From Ochrobactrum sp. RH2CCR150 (lineage in GTDB: Bacteria; Pseudomonadota; Alphaproteobacteria; Rhizobiales; Rhizobiaceae): a DNA stretch of 64,000 nucleotides. A program made the position numbers and the translations under genes. Under the pieces are notes generated by a model. The model was not told the DNA's origin. It made no database searches and saw only the letters and a program-made list of their open reading frames with translations. This document shows, in pieces, positions 51,699-60,747 of this stretch. The stretch covers positions 62,001-126,000 of the forward strand of contig JACGXE010000002.1 of assembly GCA_014138095.1 (NCBI GenBank), in the 5' to 3' direction. Positions within the stretch are counted from its first letter, which is position 1, and each line of letters starts with the position of its first letter.

Positions 51699-52751
51699 AT
51701 GAAGGTATCGAAGATGACAGGCGCGCTGGCTGGCGTGCTGATGATGGCCGCTACGACGGCTCATGCGGAAGTCAAGGACGCGGTGGTCGGCTTTTTGATG
51801 CCGGATCAGGCATCCACGCGCTATGAAGAGCGCGATTTCCCGGGTTTCGCAGCAGAAATGAAGAAGCTCTGCGAAAGCTGCAAGGTGCTTTATCTCAACG
51901 CCGATGGCGATGCGACCAAGCAGCAGCAACAGTTCAATTCGGTCATTTCGCAGGGCGCGAAGGTGATTGTTCTCGATGCCGTTGATACTGCTGCCGCAGC
52001 CTCCCTCGTGAAGCTGGCCCAGTCGCAAGATATCAAGGTCATCGCCTATGACCGTCCGATCCCGGATGCGACGTCGGATTTCTACGTTTCGTTCGACAAT
52101 GAAGCCATCGGCAAGTCGATTGCTGAATCGCTCGTCAAGGACCTGAAGGCCAAGAACGTGCCGACCGACAAGGGCGGCGTTCTTCAGATCAACGGTTCGC
52201 CGACCGACGCGGCTGCCGGTCTTATCAAGAACGGCATTCATGCCGGTCTGAAGGACAGCGGCTACAAGACGCTGGCCGAATATGACACGCCGGAATGGGC
52301 GCCAAGCAAGGCTCAGCAGTGGGCGAGTGGCCAGATCACCCGCTTCAACGACCAGATCGTCGGCATTGTGGCTGCCAATGATGGCACCGCAGGCGGTGCG
52401 ATTGCGGCCATGAAGGCTGCGGGCATCGATCCGTTGCCGCCGATCACCGGCAACGACGCGACCATCGCGGCGCTTCAGCTGATCATTTCGGGTGACCAGT
52501 TCAACACCATCAACAAGCCATCGGAAATCGTCGCTTCGGAAGCTGCGCGCGTTGCCGCCCAGTTGCTGAATGGCGAAACGCCGAAGGCTGAAACCACCCT
52601 TTACAACACGCCGTCGAAGCTTTTCGTCCCGGCGGTTGTGACGGCTGAAAACCTCAAGGCTGAAATCATCGACAAGAACGTTGTTCCAGCAGCAACGCTG
52701 TGCGTCGATCGCTATGCCGATGGTTGCAAGAAGCTCGGCATCACGAACTAA
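51699..52751 (+). CDS. Sugar/polyol ABC transporter substrate-binding protein (XylF/RbsB type)
   Basis: Periplasmic-binding protein of 350 residues, signal peptide MKVSKMTGALAGVLMMAATT with cleavage after AHA. Type I sugar-binding fold: VVGFLMPDQASTRYEERDFP, QGAKVIVLDAVDT, KVIAYDRPIPDAT, GIVAANDGTAGGAIAAM. It resembles XylF and FrcB. AGGAGGAGAG precedes the ATG. The LacI operator lies about 330 bases upstream and a strong terminator hairpin follows, so it is probably made in excess over the other components. Confidence 0.92.
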   Translation: MKVSKMTGALAGVLMMAATTAHAEVKDAVVGFLMPDQASTRYEERDFPGFAAEMKKLCESCKVLYLNADGDATKQQQQFNSVISQGAKVIVLDAVDTAAAASLVKLAQSQDIKVIAYDRPIPDATSDFYVSFDNEAIGKSIAESLVKDLKAKNVPTDKGGVLQINGSPTDAAAGLIKNGIHAGLKDSGYKTLAEYDTPEWAPSKAQQWASGQITRFNDQIVGIVAANDGTAGGAIAAMKAAGIDPLPPITGNDATIAALQLIISGDQFNTINKPSEIVASEAARVAAQLLNGETPKAETTLYNTPSKLFVPAVVTAENLKAEIIDKNVVPAATLCVDRYADGCKKLGITN

Positions 52752-52760
52752 GCAACGATC

Positions 52761-52794
52761 CGCCCGGCCGGTTTACCGGTCGGGCGTCTTTTTT
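52761..52794 (+). terminator. Intercistronic terminator after the binding-protein gene
   Basis: Stem CGCCCG-CCGGT / ACCGG-CGGGCG closed by TT, with a TCTTTTTT tail. It can limit readthrough into the ATPase and permease genes. Confidence 0.88.
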
Positions 52795-52841
52795 ACGCAC
52801 ATCTGATCCGAAAGCCGTTTCACATTTTTCGGGATGTGCTG
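52791..52841 (+). repeat. Dispersed intergenic repeat, copy c
   Basis: About 50-bp member of the four-copy family: ACGCACATCTGATCCGAAAG, then CCGTTTCACATTTTTCGGGA, then TGTGCT. Closest to copy a (22211-22280). It lies 50 bases before the ATPase gene start. Confidence 0.7.
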
Positions 52842-52890
52842 TGTTTCGTGCGCAAAGACATATCGTGCGATATGTCGGGGAAAGTGAAAA

Positions 52891-53715
52891 ATGTCCCAGG
52901 AAAACAAAGCGGCGACGTCATCGTCGCAGCCCGTGCTGCGCCTCAGCGGCATTTCCAAGAATTTCGGCGCGGTTTCTGCGCTGACCGATATCGATCTGGA
53001 AGTCTATCCGGGTGAAGTGGTGGCGCTGGTTGGCGACAATGGCGCCGGAAAATCCACGCTCATCAAGACGCTCGCCGGTGTGCATCAGCCGAGTTCGGGT
53101 ACGATAGAATTCAATGGCGAGAAGGTTGTGCTGTCCTCGCCGGGCGTTGCGCTCGATCTTGGCATAGCGACGGTCTTTCAGGATCTGGCGCTGTGCGAAA
53201 ATCTCGATGTCGTGGCCAATATTTTCCTTGGCCGGGAGCTTAGCCCCTATCGCCTCGATGAAGTATCGATGGAAATCAAGGCTTGGAAGCTTTTGAATGA
53301 GCTTTCTGCCCGTATCCCGAGCGTCCGCGAGCCGGTCGCCTCGCTTTCGGGCGGCCAGCGGCAGACCGTCGCGATCTCGCGCTCGCTGCTGCTCGATCCA
53401 AAGCTCATCATGCTCGACGAACCGACCGCCGCACTTGGTGTTGCGCAGACGGCGGAAGTGCTTGATCTGATCGAGCGCGTGCGTGATCGCGGTCTGGGTG
53501 TTCTGATGATCAGCCATAATATGGAAGATGTGCGCGCCGTCGCAGACCGCATCGTGGTGCTGCGTCTCGGTCGCAATAACGGTGTTTTCTATCCGGATTC
53601 ATCGAACGAGGAACTGGTTGCCGCCATCACTGGCGCAACCAGCAATTCTGTTTCCCGCCGTGCCGAACGACGTCAGGCACAGCACGATGACGCCCATGAC
53701 CGGGGAGAAGCATGA
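52891..53715 (+). CDS. Sugar/polyol ABC transporter ATPase (FrcA/XylG-like, single domain)
   Basis: ATPase of 274 residues with Walker A GDNGAGKSTLIK, signature LSGGQRQTVAISRS and Walker B LIMLDEPTAALG, switch His in MISHNMEDV. Only one nucleotide-binding domain is present, as in FrcA of S. meliloti, in contrast to the double-domain RbsA/XylG. A polar C-terminal tail (RRAERRQAQHDDAHDRG) follows. The end overlaps the permease start (ATGATGA). Confidence 0.92.
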   Translation: MSQENKAATSSSQPVLRLSGISKNFGAVSALTDIDLEVYPGEVVALVGDNGAGKSTLIKTLAGVHQPSSGTIEFNGEKVVLSSPGVALDLGIATVFQDLALCENLDVVANIFLGRELSPYRLDEVSMEIKAWKLLNELSARIPSVREPVASLSGGQRQTVAISRSLLLDPKLIMLDEPTAALGVAQTAEVLDLIERVRDRGLGVLMISHNMEDVRAVADRIVVLRLGRNNGVFYPDSSNEELVAAITGATSNSVSRRAERRQAQHDDAHDRGEA

Positions 53716-54959
53716 TGAACCAGACAACCGGAAATACCCCCCTCGACCGGCAGGATGCCCGCGTGCGTCATGATGAAGGCGTTTCGGGCGCGCTGCGCAG
53801 CTTCTTCGACCGCGTCCGCTCGGGCGATCTCGGCTCGCTGCCGGTTATCGTCGGCCTAGTCATCATCTGGACAGTGTTCCAGACGCTGAACCCGGTTTTC
53901 CTGTCGAGCAATAACCTCGTGAACCTGCTGTTCGATTGCTCGACCATCGGCGTCATTTCGCTTGGCATCGTTTGCATTCTGATGCTCGGCGAAATCGATC
54001 TGTCTGTTGGTTCCGTCAGCGGTCTCGCGTCGGCCATCGTCGGTGTGTTGTGGGTCAACAATGGCTGGCCGGTGGCGCTGGCAATTGTCGCCGCCCTTTG
54101 CGCGGGCGCGCTAATCGGCCTGCTCTATGCGTTCCTTTATAACCGCTTCAGCATGCCAAGCTTCGTGTCGACGCTGGCGGGTCTGCTCGCAGCACTCGGT
54201 TTACAGCTCTATCTCCTCGGCAATACCGGCTCGATCAATCTGCCTTACGGCTCCTGGCTCGTCAGCTTCGGCCAGCTTCTGGTGATGCCGCGCCCGCTCT
54301 CCTATGCGCTGGCGCTGATTGCAGGTCTCGCGATCTTCTTCACGGGTTTTCGCTCGGCGCAGCGTCGTCGTGAGGCCGGGCTTTCGGCACCTTCCGTTGC
54401 TGGTATCTCGCTGAAGGCCATCATCATCACGCTCATCGTCGGTGGTGCGGTGTTCTATCTCAACCAGTCGCGCGGCGTGCCGTGGATGTTCGGCCTGTTT
54501 GTGGCGCTGGTGGTTGCCATGAACTATGCGCTGACCCGCACCCGCTGGGGCCGCGCCATGCAGGCCGTCGGCGGCAATCGTGAAGCCGCGCGCCGTGCCG
54601 GTATCAACGTCACCTTCATCTATATCTCCGCCTTCGTCACCTGTTCGGTATTGGCTGCGGCAGGCGGCATTCTGGCCGCATCGCGTCTGGCATCGTCTAG
54701 CCAGCAGGCCGGTACGGGCGACGTCAACCTCAACGCCATTGCGGCAGCGGTTATTGGCGGCACCAGCCTGTTTGGCGGTCGCGGCAGCGCATGGTCGGCC
54801 CTGCTCGGCATCATCGTCATCCAGTCGATTGCCAGCGGTCTGACCTTGCTCGATCTGTCGTCGTCGCTTCGCTATATGATCACCGGTGCCGTACTGGCTA
54901 TTGCCGTGATTGTCGATTCTCTTGCACGCCGCTCGCGCCAGTCGCACGGTCGCGCCTAA
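53712..54959 (+). CDS. Sugar/polyol ABC transporter permease (FrcC/XylH-like)
   Basis: Membrane component of 415 residues, long form with about ten helices. Family marks: [55 protein letters not shown] (coupling loop) and [17 protein letters not shown]. The start ATG overlaps the ATPase stop. With the preceding binding protein and ATPase it makes a complete carbohydrate importer. Confidence 0.93.
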   Translation: MMNQTTGNTPLDRQDARVRHDEGVSGALRSFFDRVRSGDLGSLPVIVGLVIIWTVFQTLNPVFLSSNNLVNLLFDCSTIGVISLGIVCILMLGEIDLSVGSVSGLASAIVGVLWVNNGWPVALAIVAALCAGALIGLLYAFLYNRFSMPSFVSTLAGLLAALGLQLYLLGNTGSINLPYGSWLVSFGQLLVMPRPLSYALALIAGLAIFFTGFRSAQRRREAGLSAPSVAGISLKAIIITLIVGGAVFYLNQSRGVPWMFGLFVALVVAMNYALTRTRWGRAMQAVGGNREAARRAGINVTFIYISAFVTCSVLAAAGGILAASRLASSSQQAGTGDVNLNAIAAAVIGGTSLFGGRGSAWSALLGIIVIQSIASGLTLLDLSSSLRYMITGAVLAIAVIVDSLARRSRQSHGRA

Positions 54960-54979
54960 CAAATAGAAGGATTCTCCAA

Positions 54980-55708
54980 ATGGCCCAGGATCTCAAAGGA
55001 CAGGTTGCAGCGGTTACCGGCGCTGCCTCCGGCATCGGCTTCGAATGTGCAAAGCATATGATCGAAGCAGGCATGACTGTGTTTCTCGTTGATCGTGACG
55101 AGAAGGCGCTGGCCGAAAAATGCGCGGAGCTTGGCGATAAGGCAAAGCCGCTGGTCATCGATCTGCTCAGCCCGGAATCGGTTGCCACCATGGTGCCGCA
55201 GATTCTCGAACAGGCTGGTCAGCTTGATGTGTTCCACGCCAATGCGGGCGCTTATATCGGCGGGCCGCTCTGGGAAGGTAATCCGGACGCCTGGGATCGC
55301 ATGTTGAACCTCAACATCAATGCGGCGTTCCGCACGGTTCACGCTGTGCTACCGCATATGATGGAGCGCAAGACAGGCGACATTATCATGACCAGCTCGG
55401 TGGCCGGTGTGGTGCCGGTGATCTGGGAGCCGATCTACACGGCCTCCAAACATGCCGTGCAGGCTTTCGTGCATACGGTTCGCCGTCAGGTTGCGCCGCA
55501 TGGCATTCGCGTCGGCGGTGTCCTGCCCGGCCCGGTCGTGACCGCGCTGATCAGCGACTGGCCGAAGGCAAAGCTCGAAGAAGCGCTGGCCAATGGCAGC
55601 CTGATGGAGCCGAAGGAAGTGGCTGAATCGGTGATGTTCATGCTGACGCGCCCGCGCAACATCACCATTCGCGATCTCGTCATCGTGCCGCAGAGCCTCG
55701 ATCTGTAA
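54980..55708 (+). CDS. SDR dehydrogenase, probable pentitol (ribitol-type) dehydrogenase
   Basis: Classical short-chain dehydrogenase of 242 residues: cofactor motif TGAASGIG (residues 13-20), Asp in FLVDRD which prefers NAD, NAG in [10 protein letters not shown], catalytic Ser in MTSSVAGV and YTASK with the catalytic Tyr and Lys. The ATG at 54980 follows AAGGA, 20 bases after the permease stop. Its likely product is a ketopentose for the FGGY kinase, e.g. ribitol to ribulose, inferred from the cluster. Confidence 0.88.
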   Translation: MAQDLKGQVAAVTGAASGIGFECAKHMIEAGMTVFLVDRDEKALAEKCAELGDKAKPLVIDLLSPESVATMVPQILEQAGQLDVFHANAGAYIGGPLWEGNPDAWDRMLNLNINAAFRTVHAVLPHMMERKTGDIIMTSSVAGVVPVIWEPIYTASKHAVQAFVHTVRRQVAPHGIRVGGVLPGPVVTALISDWPKAKLEEALANGSLMEPKEVAESVMFMLTRPRNITIRDLVIVPQSLDL

Positions 55709-55749
55709 TTCCTTCAAGAACGGTCCCGGTTAAAACGGAATCGGGGAAA

Positions 55750-55817
55750 CGCTCTATCTTGTTGTTTTTACGCATTATCCTACGCAAAACCGCTTCGCAC
55801 TTTTGCTGGAAATGCTC
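55750..55817 (+). repeat. Dispersed intergenic repeat, copy d
   Basis: About 68-bp element, core CAAAACCGCTTCGCACTTTT and end GCTGGAAATGCTC, nearly the same as copy b (24786-24856). It lies between the SDR and kinase genes and ends 18 bases before the kinase ATG, in the middle of an operon. Confidence 0.85.
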
Positions 55818-55835
55818 AAAAACGGGTCGGAGACC

Positions 55836-57440
55836 ATGACTTATTATTATTTGGGCGTCGATGTCGGCACCGGGAGCGCCCGGGCTGGCGTGTTCGACGC
55901 CAGGGGTACAATGCTGGCTTCGGCCAAGCGCGACATTACGATGTGGCGCGAGGCTGGCAGCATTGTTGAACAGTCGAGCGCCAATATCTGGCAGGCCGTC
56001 TGCGAAAGCGTGCGCGAGGCGGTGAAGGTGGCCGGGATCGATCCTGCCAGCGTTGCCGGTATCGGCTATGACGCCACCTGCTCGCTCGTGGTGCTGGGCG
56101 AGGGCGGCAAGCCGCTCGCCGTTGGCCCGTCGAATGACCCGGCCCGCGACATCATTGTCTGGATGGATCATCGTGCGGTCGAACAGGCCGAGCGCATCAA
56201 TGCAACCAAGGCCAAGGTGCTGGATTATGTCGGCGGCACCATTTCGCCGGAAATGGAAACGCCAAAGCTCCTCTGGCTGAAGGAAAACAAGCCGGAAAGT
56301 TTTGCGTCCGCCTGGCAGTTTTTCGATCTTACCGATTTTCTGACCTGGAAGTCTTGCGGCAGTCTTGCGCGTTCGGCCTGCACGGTCACCTGCAAATGGA
56401 CCTATCTAAGCCATGAAAATCGCTGGGACGAAGCCTATTTCCGCGAAGTTGGCCTCGGAGAACTGGCCGATGAGGGCTTTGTGCGCATTGGTACGGAGGT
56501 TCGCGCTGGTGGCGAGAAGCTTGGCGTTCTGAGCGAACAGGCCGCTGCAGAGCTTGGCCTCAAGCCGGGCATCGCGATTGCCGCCGGTCTGATCGACGCT
56601 CATGCGGGCGGTATTGGCACGGTGGGCGCGCGCGGCGATGCGGGCAAGGTGTTGTCGCGCATGGCCTATGTGTTCGGCACATCCGCCTGCACCATGACCA
56701 CGACCGAACAGCCGGTTTTTGTGGATGGCGTCTGGGGTCCGTATTATTCGGCCATGGTGCCGGGGCTCTGGCTCAATGAGGGCGGTCAGTCGGCGGCGGG
56801 TGCGGCCATTGATCATCTGATCCATATGCATCCCTTCGCCGCTGAAGCGGAAAAGCAGGCTGCGGCTGAAGGCAGGGGTCTGGCAGACCGTCTTGCTTCC
56901 GAAGTGGAAGCGCGCGGCGGTGCTGCAAAGACGGCTGAGATCATCGGCGATATTCATGTCGTACCGGAATTTCTCGGTAACCGCGCACCATTCGCGGACC
57001 CGGACGCCCGTGCTGTCATTGCCGGGCTTGATCTTGATGCGGGTATCGACAGCTTGACTGCGCTTTATCTGGCCGGTCTTTGCGGGCTTGGCTATGGCGC
57101 GCGCCAGATCGTCGAAGCGCAGAAGGCAAAGGGCATCGCGACGGATACCATCGTCGTCAGCGGCGGTGCGGCACGTTCGCATCTCGTGCGTCAGGTGCTG
57201 GCCGATACGACGGGTCTCGTCATCGCGGCTTCCACCTCGCCGGAACCGGTTCTGCTCGGCTCAGCCATGCTTGGAGCCGTTGCGGGCGGCGCCTATCCGG
57301 ACCTCGCGACGGCGATGGACGCCATGTCCGAACTGGGCGAGGTCAATCAGCCCGATTCCGACCGGGTAAAATGGCATGATCGCCGTTTCGAGGCGTTCAC
57401 GCTGTTGCAGGACACGGCACGCAAGCTGCGCGATTTCTGA
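55836..57440 (+). CDS. FGGY carbohydrate kinase, probable D-ribulokinase
   Basis: Sugar kinase of 534 residues in the FGGY group of D-ribulose kinases (YpCarbK/YDR109c type). Marks: YLGVDVGTGSARAGVFDARG (phosphate-binding), GYDATCSLVVLG, IVWMDHRAVEQAERIN, LIDAHAGGIGTVG and VSGGAARSHLVRQVLADTTG (adenosine motif). The ATG at 55836 follows TCGGAGA. With the SDR and importer it completes a pathway from extracellular pentitol to pentulose 5-phosphate. Confidence 0.9.
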   Translation: MTYYYLGVDVGTGSARAGVFDARGTMLASAKRDITMWREAGSIVEQSSANIWQAVCESVREAVKVAGIDPASVAGIGYDATCSLVVLGEGGKPLAVGPSNDPARDIIVWMDHRAVEQAERINATKAKVLDYVGGTISPEMETPKLLWLKENKPESFASAWQFFDLTDFLTWKSCGSLARSACTVTCKWTYLSHENRWDEAYFREVGLGELADEGFVRIGTEVRAGGEKLGVLSEQAAAELGLKPGIAIAAGLIDAHAGGIGTVGARGDAGKVLSRMAYVFGTSACTMTTTEQPVFVDGVWGPYYSAMVPGLWLNEGGQSAAGAAIDHLIHMHPFAAEAEKQAAAEGRGLADRLASEVEARGGAAKTAEIIGDIHVVPEFLGNRAPFADPDARAVIAGLDLDAGIDSLTALYLAGLCGLGYGARQIVEAQKAKGIATDTIVVSGGAARSHLVRQVLADTTGLVIAASTSPEPVLLGSAMLGAVAGGAYPDLATAMDAMSELGEVNQPDSDRVKWHDRRFEAFTLLQDTARKLRDF

Positions 57441-57466
57441 TCGCGATCAGCAGCGATGAAATGTAA

Positions 57467-57499
57467 ACAGCCCCGGCTCGATATCGAACCGGGGCTGTT
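57467..57499 (+). terminator. Terminator of the pentitol operon
   Basis: ACAGCCCCGG / CCGGGGCTGT with inner TCG/CGA pairing, followed by TCTCGTT. It lies 27 bases after the kinase stop and just before the convergent FkbM gene, so it can serve both. Confidence 0.82.
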
Positions 57500-57518
57500 C
57501 TCGTTAAAAGGAATGGCC

Positions 57519-58220
57519 TTACATCAAAGGTGCATCGGCTTCTGGTTCATATTCGCGCGCGCCGTCATCCTTCGCGAACAGCACGCACGGACCTTGCGAG
57601 CCGCGCGGGTCATAGGCAAAGCCTTTTTCGGCCAGCGCATGGGTGATATCGCGAATGCCAGCCAGACCGTAAAGATGGTCGTGCAGCTCCAGGAAAATGC
57701 GCTCGACGCCCGGCAGTTCGGCCAGCTTGAGCAAATCACGCTCCGCGCCTTCAATATCCATCACCAGCACATTGATGCCGTGGTCGGCGATGAACTGGTC
57801 GATATTGGTTGAGGTGATGGAAATCGTGCTTTCGTAAGGCCCCTGATTTTCGTCCATGGACGACATCCAGAGGTCCTTGCGCACGTAGAAGCGGAAGGTG
57901 CCGGTTTCACCCGCGCTCAAAATGCCTTGCGACAGGACCACATTGTCATGGCCGTTGGCGTCGAGTACGCGCCGCGCCAGCGAGGCGGTTGCCGGATTGG
58001 CTTCGAAGGCCCAGACGGCCACATCATCGATTCGCGCAATCAGGGAGGTGATGATGCCGATACCGGACCCCAGTTCCAGAACCCGGTCACTGGCCTTCAC
58101 GGCCTTTTTGATCGTACGGGCTTCCTTGGCTTCATAGCTGCCGCTGCTCAGCGCCTGCCAGATGACGGGCGATACTTCGCCCGGCTCGATGGGTACAACG
58201 ACCCCATGTACATTCAACAC
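57519..58220 (-). CDS. FkbM family methyltransferase
   Basis: SAM-dependent methyltransferase of 233 residues. Motif I is VLELGSGIGIITSLIA, followed by WAFEANPATASLARRVL, and VLVMDIEGAERDLL near the C-terminal part, the FkbM hallmark. The start is GTG at 58220. These enzymes often methylate sugars of surface polysaccharides or glycolipids; no such cluster is seen here. It converges on the kinase gene and lies beside the GGDEF-EAL gene. Confidence 0.85.
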   Translation of the reverse strand: MLNVHGVVVPIEPGEVSPVIWQALSSGSYEAKEARTIKKAVKASDRVLELGSGIGIITSLIARIDDVAVWAFEANPATASLARRVLDANGHDNVVLSQGILSAGETGTFRFYVRKDLWMSSMDENQGPYESTISITSTNIDQFIADHGINVLVMDIEGAERDLLKLAELPGVERIFLELHDHLYGLAGIRDITHALAEKGFAYDPRGSQGPCVLFAKDDGAREYEPEADAPLM

Positions 58221-58263
58221 TTACGCACCCAATAGATTGCTGCCACATAATTATTGGTAGCAG

Positions 58264-60231
58264 TTAGCTGCGTCCGGAAACAGTCCTTCCTCGTCGTTTT
58301 TTGGTATGCAGATAAGCGAGCTCTGTTGCAGGCATCGGCCTGCCGATCAAATAGCCTTGTACCTGATCACAACCGAGGCCCTTGAGGCATTCATACTGTT
58401 CCTCGGTCTCGATACCCTCGGCGATGGTGATCATCCGCAGGCTGCGGCCAACGCCGGTGACCAGCTCGACAATGGCAAGCGCGTCGCTGCGCGTCGTGAC
58501 ATCGCGGACAAACGAGCGGTCGATCTTGATCTTGTCGAAGGGGAAGCCGCTCAGGCTGCCGAGCGACGAATAACCCGTGCCGAAATCATCCATGGCGATC
58601 TGGATGCCGAGCGCTTTCAAGCCGCGCAGGGTTTCCAGCGTCTGCTCGTTCTTGTCGAGCAACACGGATTCGGTGATTTCCAGTTCCAGCCTGCGCGGAT
58701 CGAGGCCGGTTTCCTCCAGCGCCGCCATCACGGTCTGGACAAGATCCTTGTCGCGGAACTGCACCGGGGAAAGGTTGACGGCAATCCTCAGAGGCTTGTT
58801 CCAGCGTGTCGCTTCCTGACAGGCGGTTTTCAACACCCATTCGCCAAGCGGCATGATCGTACCGATCTTCTCGGCCACGGGAATGAACTCCATCGGAGAA
58901 ACCGGGCCGCGCACCGGATGCGTCCAGCGCAGAAGCGCTTCGTAGCCGCAGATTTCCCGCGTGTCTGTCGTCGCCTGCGGCTGGTAGTAGACTTCCATTT
59001 CGTTGTTCTGGAGTGCGGTTTGCAAATCCGCTTCGAACGACTTCTTTTCACGCAGCCGCGTCAGCATGTCTGACTTGAAGACGCTGACATGTCCATGGCC
59101 GACGGCCTTGGCTTCATAAAGCGCCAGATCGGCATGCTTGAACATTTCTTCCGTGTCCGGCTCGCCTTCCGATATGGCGACACCGACGCAGGTTCCGATC
59201 TTGATTTCCAGCTCTCCAACCCGATACGGACGGCTGATTTCGTCCATCAGGCGAGCGGCGAATTCGAGCGAGTCCTCCTCGGTCATGCCTGTCGACAACA
59301 CGGCAAATTCGTCACCACCGAGGCGGCAGACAATATCGCCCTTGCGGCTCAGCCGCGTCAGCCGCCGTGAAACGGCTTGCAGCAGGATATCGCCGACATC
59401 GTGCCCAAGCGTGTCGTTCACATCCTTGAAGCCGTCGAGATCAAGCAGAAGAATGACAGCTGACGGCCCGCCGGAGAGGGCTGCTGTCAGCCGCGTTTCC
59501 AGATCCTGGCGGAACAGGACGCGGTTCGGAAGGCCGGTTAGCGCGTCGTGATGCGCATCATGTTCGAGACGAAAGTTCTGTGATTGCAGTTCCGCCGTGG
59601 CTTCGCGCAGGTCGGCCGTGAGGCGCTGCATGCGTCCGTGGGCGCGGTCCAACAAATTATTATGGCGGATAAGCAGAATGACCAGAATGACGCCGCAGAG
59701 AATAAGGCCTGCAGCCAGCGCCGTATAGATGAAATGGAGCTGCTTGACGTCGCTTTGGGCGGCATCGATCAGCCCGACATCATGCTCCACCGATGTGGAG
59801 GCAAGTGTCGTCAAAGGCCCGTCCAGCTCGCTCATGGCAACCAGCATGGCCTTCATGTCTTCCGGGCTCATCGTGTCGAGCTTTATATCCAGCTGGTGGA
59901 TGATCTCGCTCAGTTTCACGTAAAGCTGGCGGCGTCCTGGGTCGTCCTGAATGAACGAGCGCAGATTGCCCTGCTGAAGCATTTCAAGGCGCCCGACCAT
60001 GAAGTCGAGCCGCAGCCGGACTTCATCGCGATCGACATCGGGAAGCCCAAGCGCCAGCGCGCTGAGCCGGTGCTCAAGGCGCAGATATTCAGACACAGTC
60101 TGCCCGATGGACCAGGAGTCATTATACCGGGAAAACTTTTGCAAAGCCGTCTGACGCTCTGCGATGACATAGGCGATATAGCCCGTTGCCACCACAAAGC
60201 AGCAGATAATGACACCCAGTATGCGTCTCAA
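58264..60231 (-). CDS. Membrane GGDEF-EAL protein (c-di-GMP turnover)
   Basis: c-di-GMP enzyme of 655 residues. An N-terminal helix, a periplasmic helical region (about 25-165) and a second helix (TALAAGLILCGVILVILLIR) form a sensor module. A GGDEF domain follows (about 225-385) with an intact RLGGDEFAVL. The EAL domain (about 400-645) is intact too: GYEALLRW, LEITESVLL, MDDFGTGYSSL. Both activities are possible. The TTG start has GAGG upstream and follows the previous gene by nine bases. Confidence 0.92.
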   Translation of the reverse strand: MRRILGVIICCFVVATGYIAYVIAERQTALQKFSRYNDSWSIGQTVSEYLRLEHRLSALALGLPDVDRDEVRLRLDFMVGRLEMLQQGNLRSFIQDDPGRRQLYVKLSEIIHQLDIKLDTMSPEDMKAMLVAMSELDGPLTTLASTSVEHDVGLIDAAQSDVKQLHFIYTALAAGLILCGVILVILLIRHNNLLDRAHGRMQRLTADLREATAELQSQNFRLEHDAHHDALTGLPNRVLFRQDLETRLTAALSGGPSAVILLLDLDGFKDVNDTLGHDVGDILLQAVSRRLTRLSRKGDIVCRLGGDEFAVLSTGMTEEDSLEFAARLMDEISRPYRVGELEIKIGTCVGVAISEGEPDTEEMFKHADLALYEAKAVGHGHVSVFKSDMLTRLREKKSFEADLQTALQNNEMEVYYQPQATTDTREICGYEALLRWTHPVRGPVSPMEFIPVAEKIGTIMPLGEWVLKTACQEATRWNKPLRIAVNLSPVQFRDKDLVQTVMAALEETGLDPRRLELEITESVLLDKNEQTLETLRGLKALGIQIAMDDFGTGYSSLGSLSGFPFDKIKIDRSFVRDVTTRSDALAIVELVTGVGRSLRMITIAEGIETEEQYECLKGLGCDQVQGYLIGRPMPATELAYLHTKKRRGRTVSGRS

Positions 60232-60240
60232 GCTTGGCCT

Positions 60241-60747
60241 CTATTCGACGATCAGCTTGGCAACCTGCCAGGCGGAGCGCGTGTAATAAGTTTGATTCTG
60301 GAGTTGAGGGTCGCTGTCATACGGGTAGATAATAAACAACGGTCCTTTGTCCCGTACGGCCATGTACTTTCCGTCCCGCTTTAAAGCAAGAATTACGTTG
60401 AATTTCTTGAAATCATCGAGCGGAATGGTGGTCACGTAGTCGTTGAGCGCGACGGCGGTGACCGTTTTGCCTTCTGCGCCGACCAGTTTCATGAGCTGAT
60501 CGAGAGAAACGCCCTCAAAGCTAACCTTTCCGTCGTACCACGGATTGGCGGTTTCCACGGTCTTGAGGCCGAGGGCTTCCAGACCTGCGCGGTCGAACTG
60601 CGCTGTGTCCCCATTATTCTTGTTCTGGATATTGCCCGATATGGTGAGGATAGGCTTGTCCTGCGGCTTGGGCAAAGAACCGGCGAATGCGCCGGAAACG
60701 GCGGTCGCGCACACGACCAGGCAGACTAAAAGACGACTAAGGTTCAT
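60241..60747 (-). CDS. Secreted molybdopterin-oxidoreductase-like small protein (COG3915-like)
   Basis: Exported protein of 168 residues: signal peptide MNLSRLLVCLVVCATAVSGA, then a small domain related to the sulfite-oxidase (Oxidored_molyb) fold: FDRAGLEALGLKTVET, VSFEGVSLDQLMKLVGAEGK, ALNDYVTTIPLDDF, GPLFIIYPYD. No Cys for a molybdenum cofactor is in the usual place, so it may be only a binding domain. It lies just upstream of the GGDEF-EAL gene and may be its periplasmic sensor partner. GGGAG precedes the ATG. Confidence 0.8.
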   Translation of the reverse strand: MNLSRLLVCLVVCATAVSGAFAGSLPKPQDKPILTISGNIQNKNNGDTAQFDRAGLEALGLKTVETANPWYDGKVSFEGVSLDQLMKLVGAEGKTVTAVALNDYVTTIPLDDFKKFNVILALKRDGKYMAVRDKGPLFIIYPYDSDPQLQNQTYYTRSAWQVAKLIVE

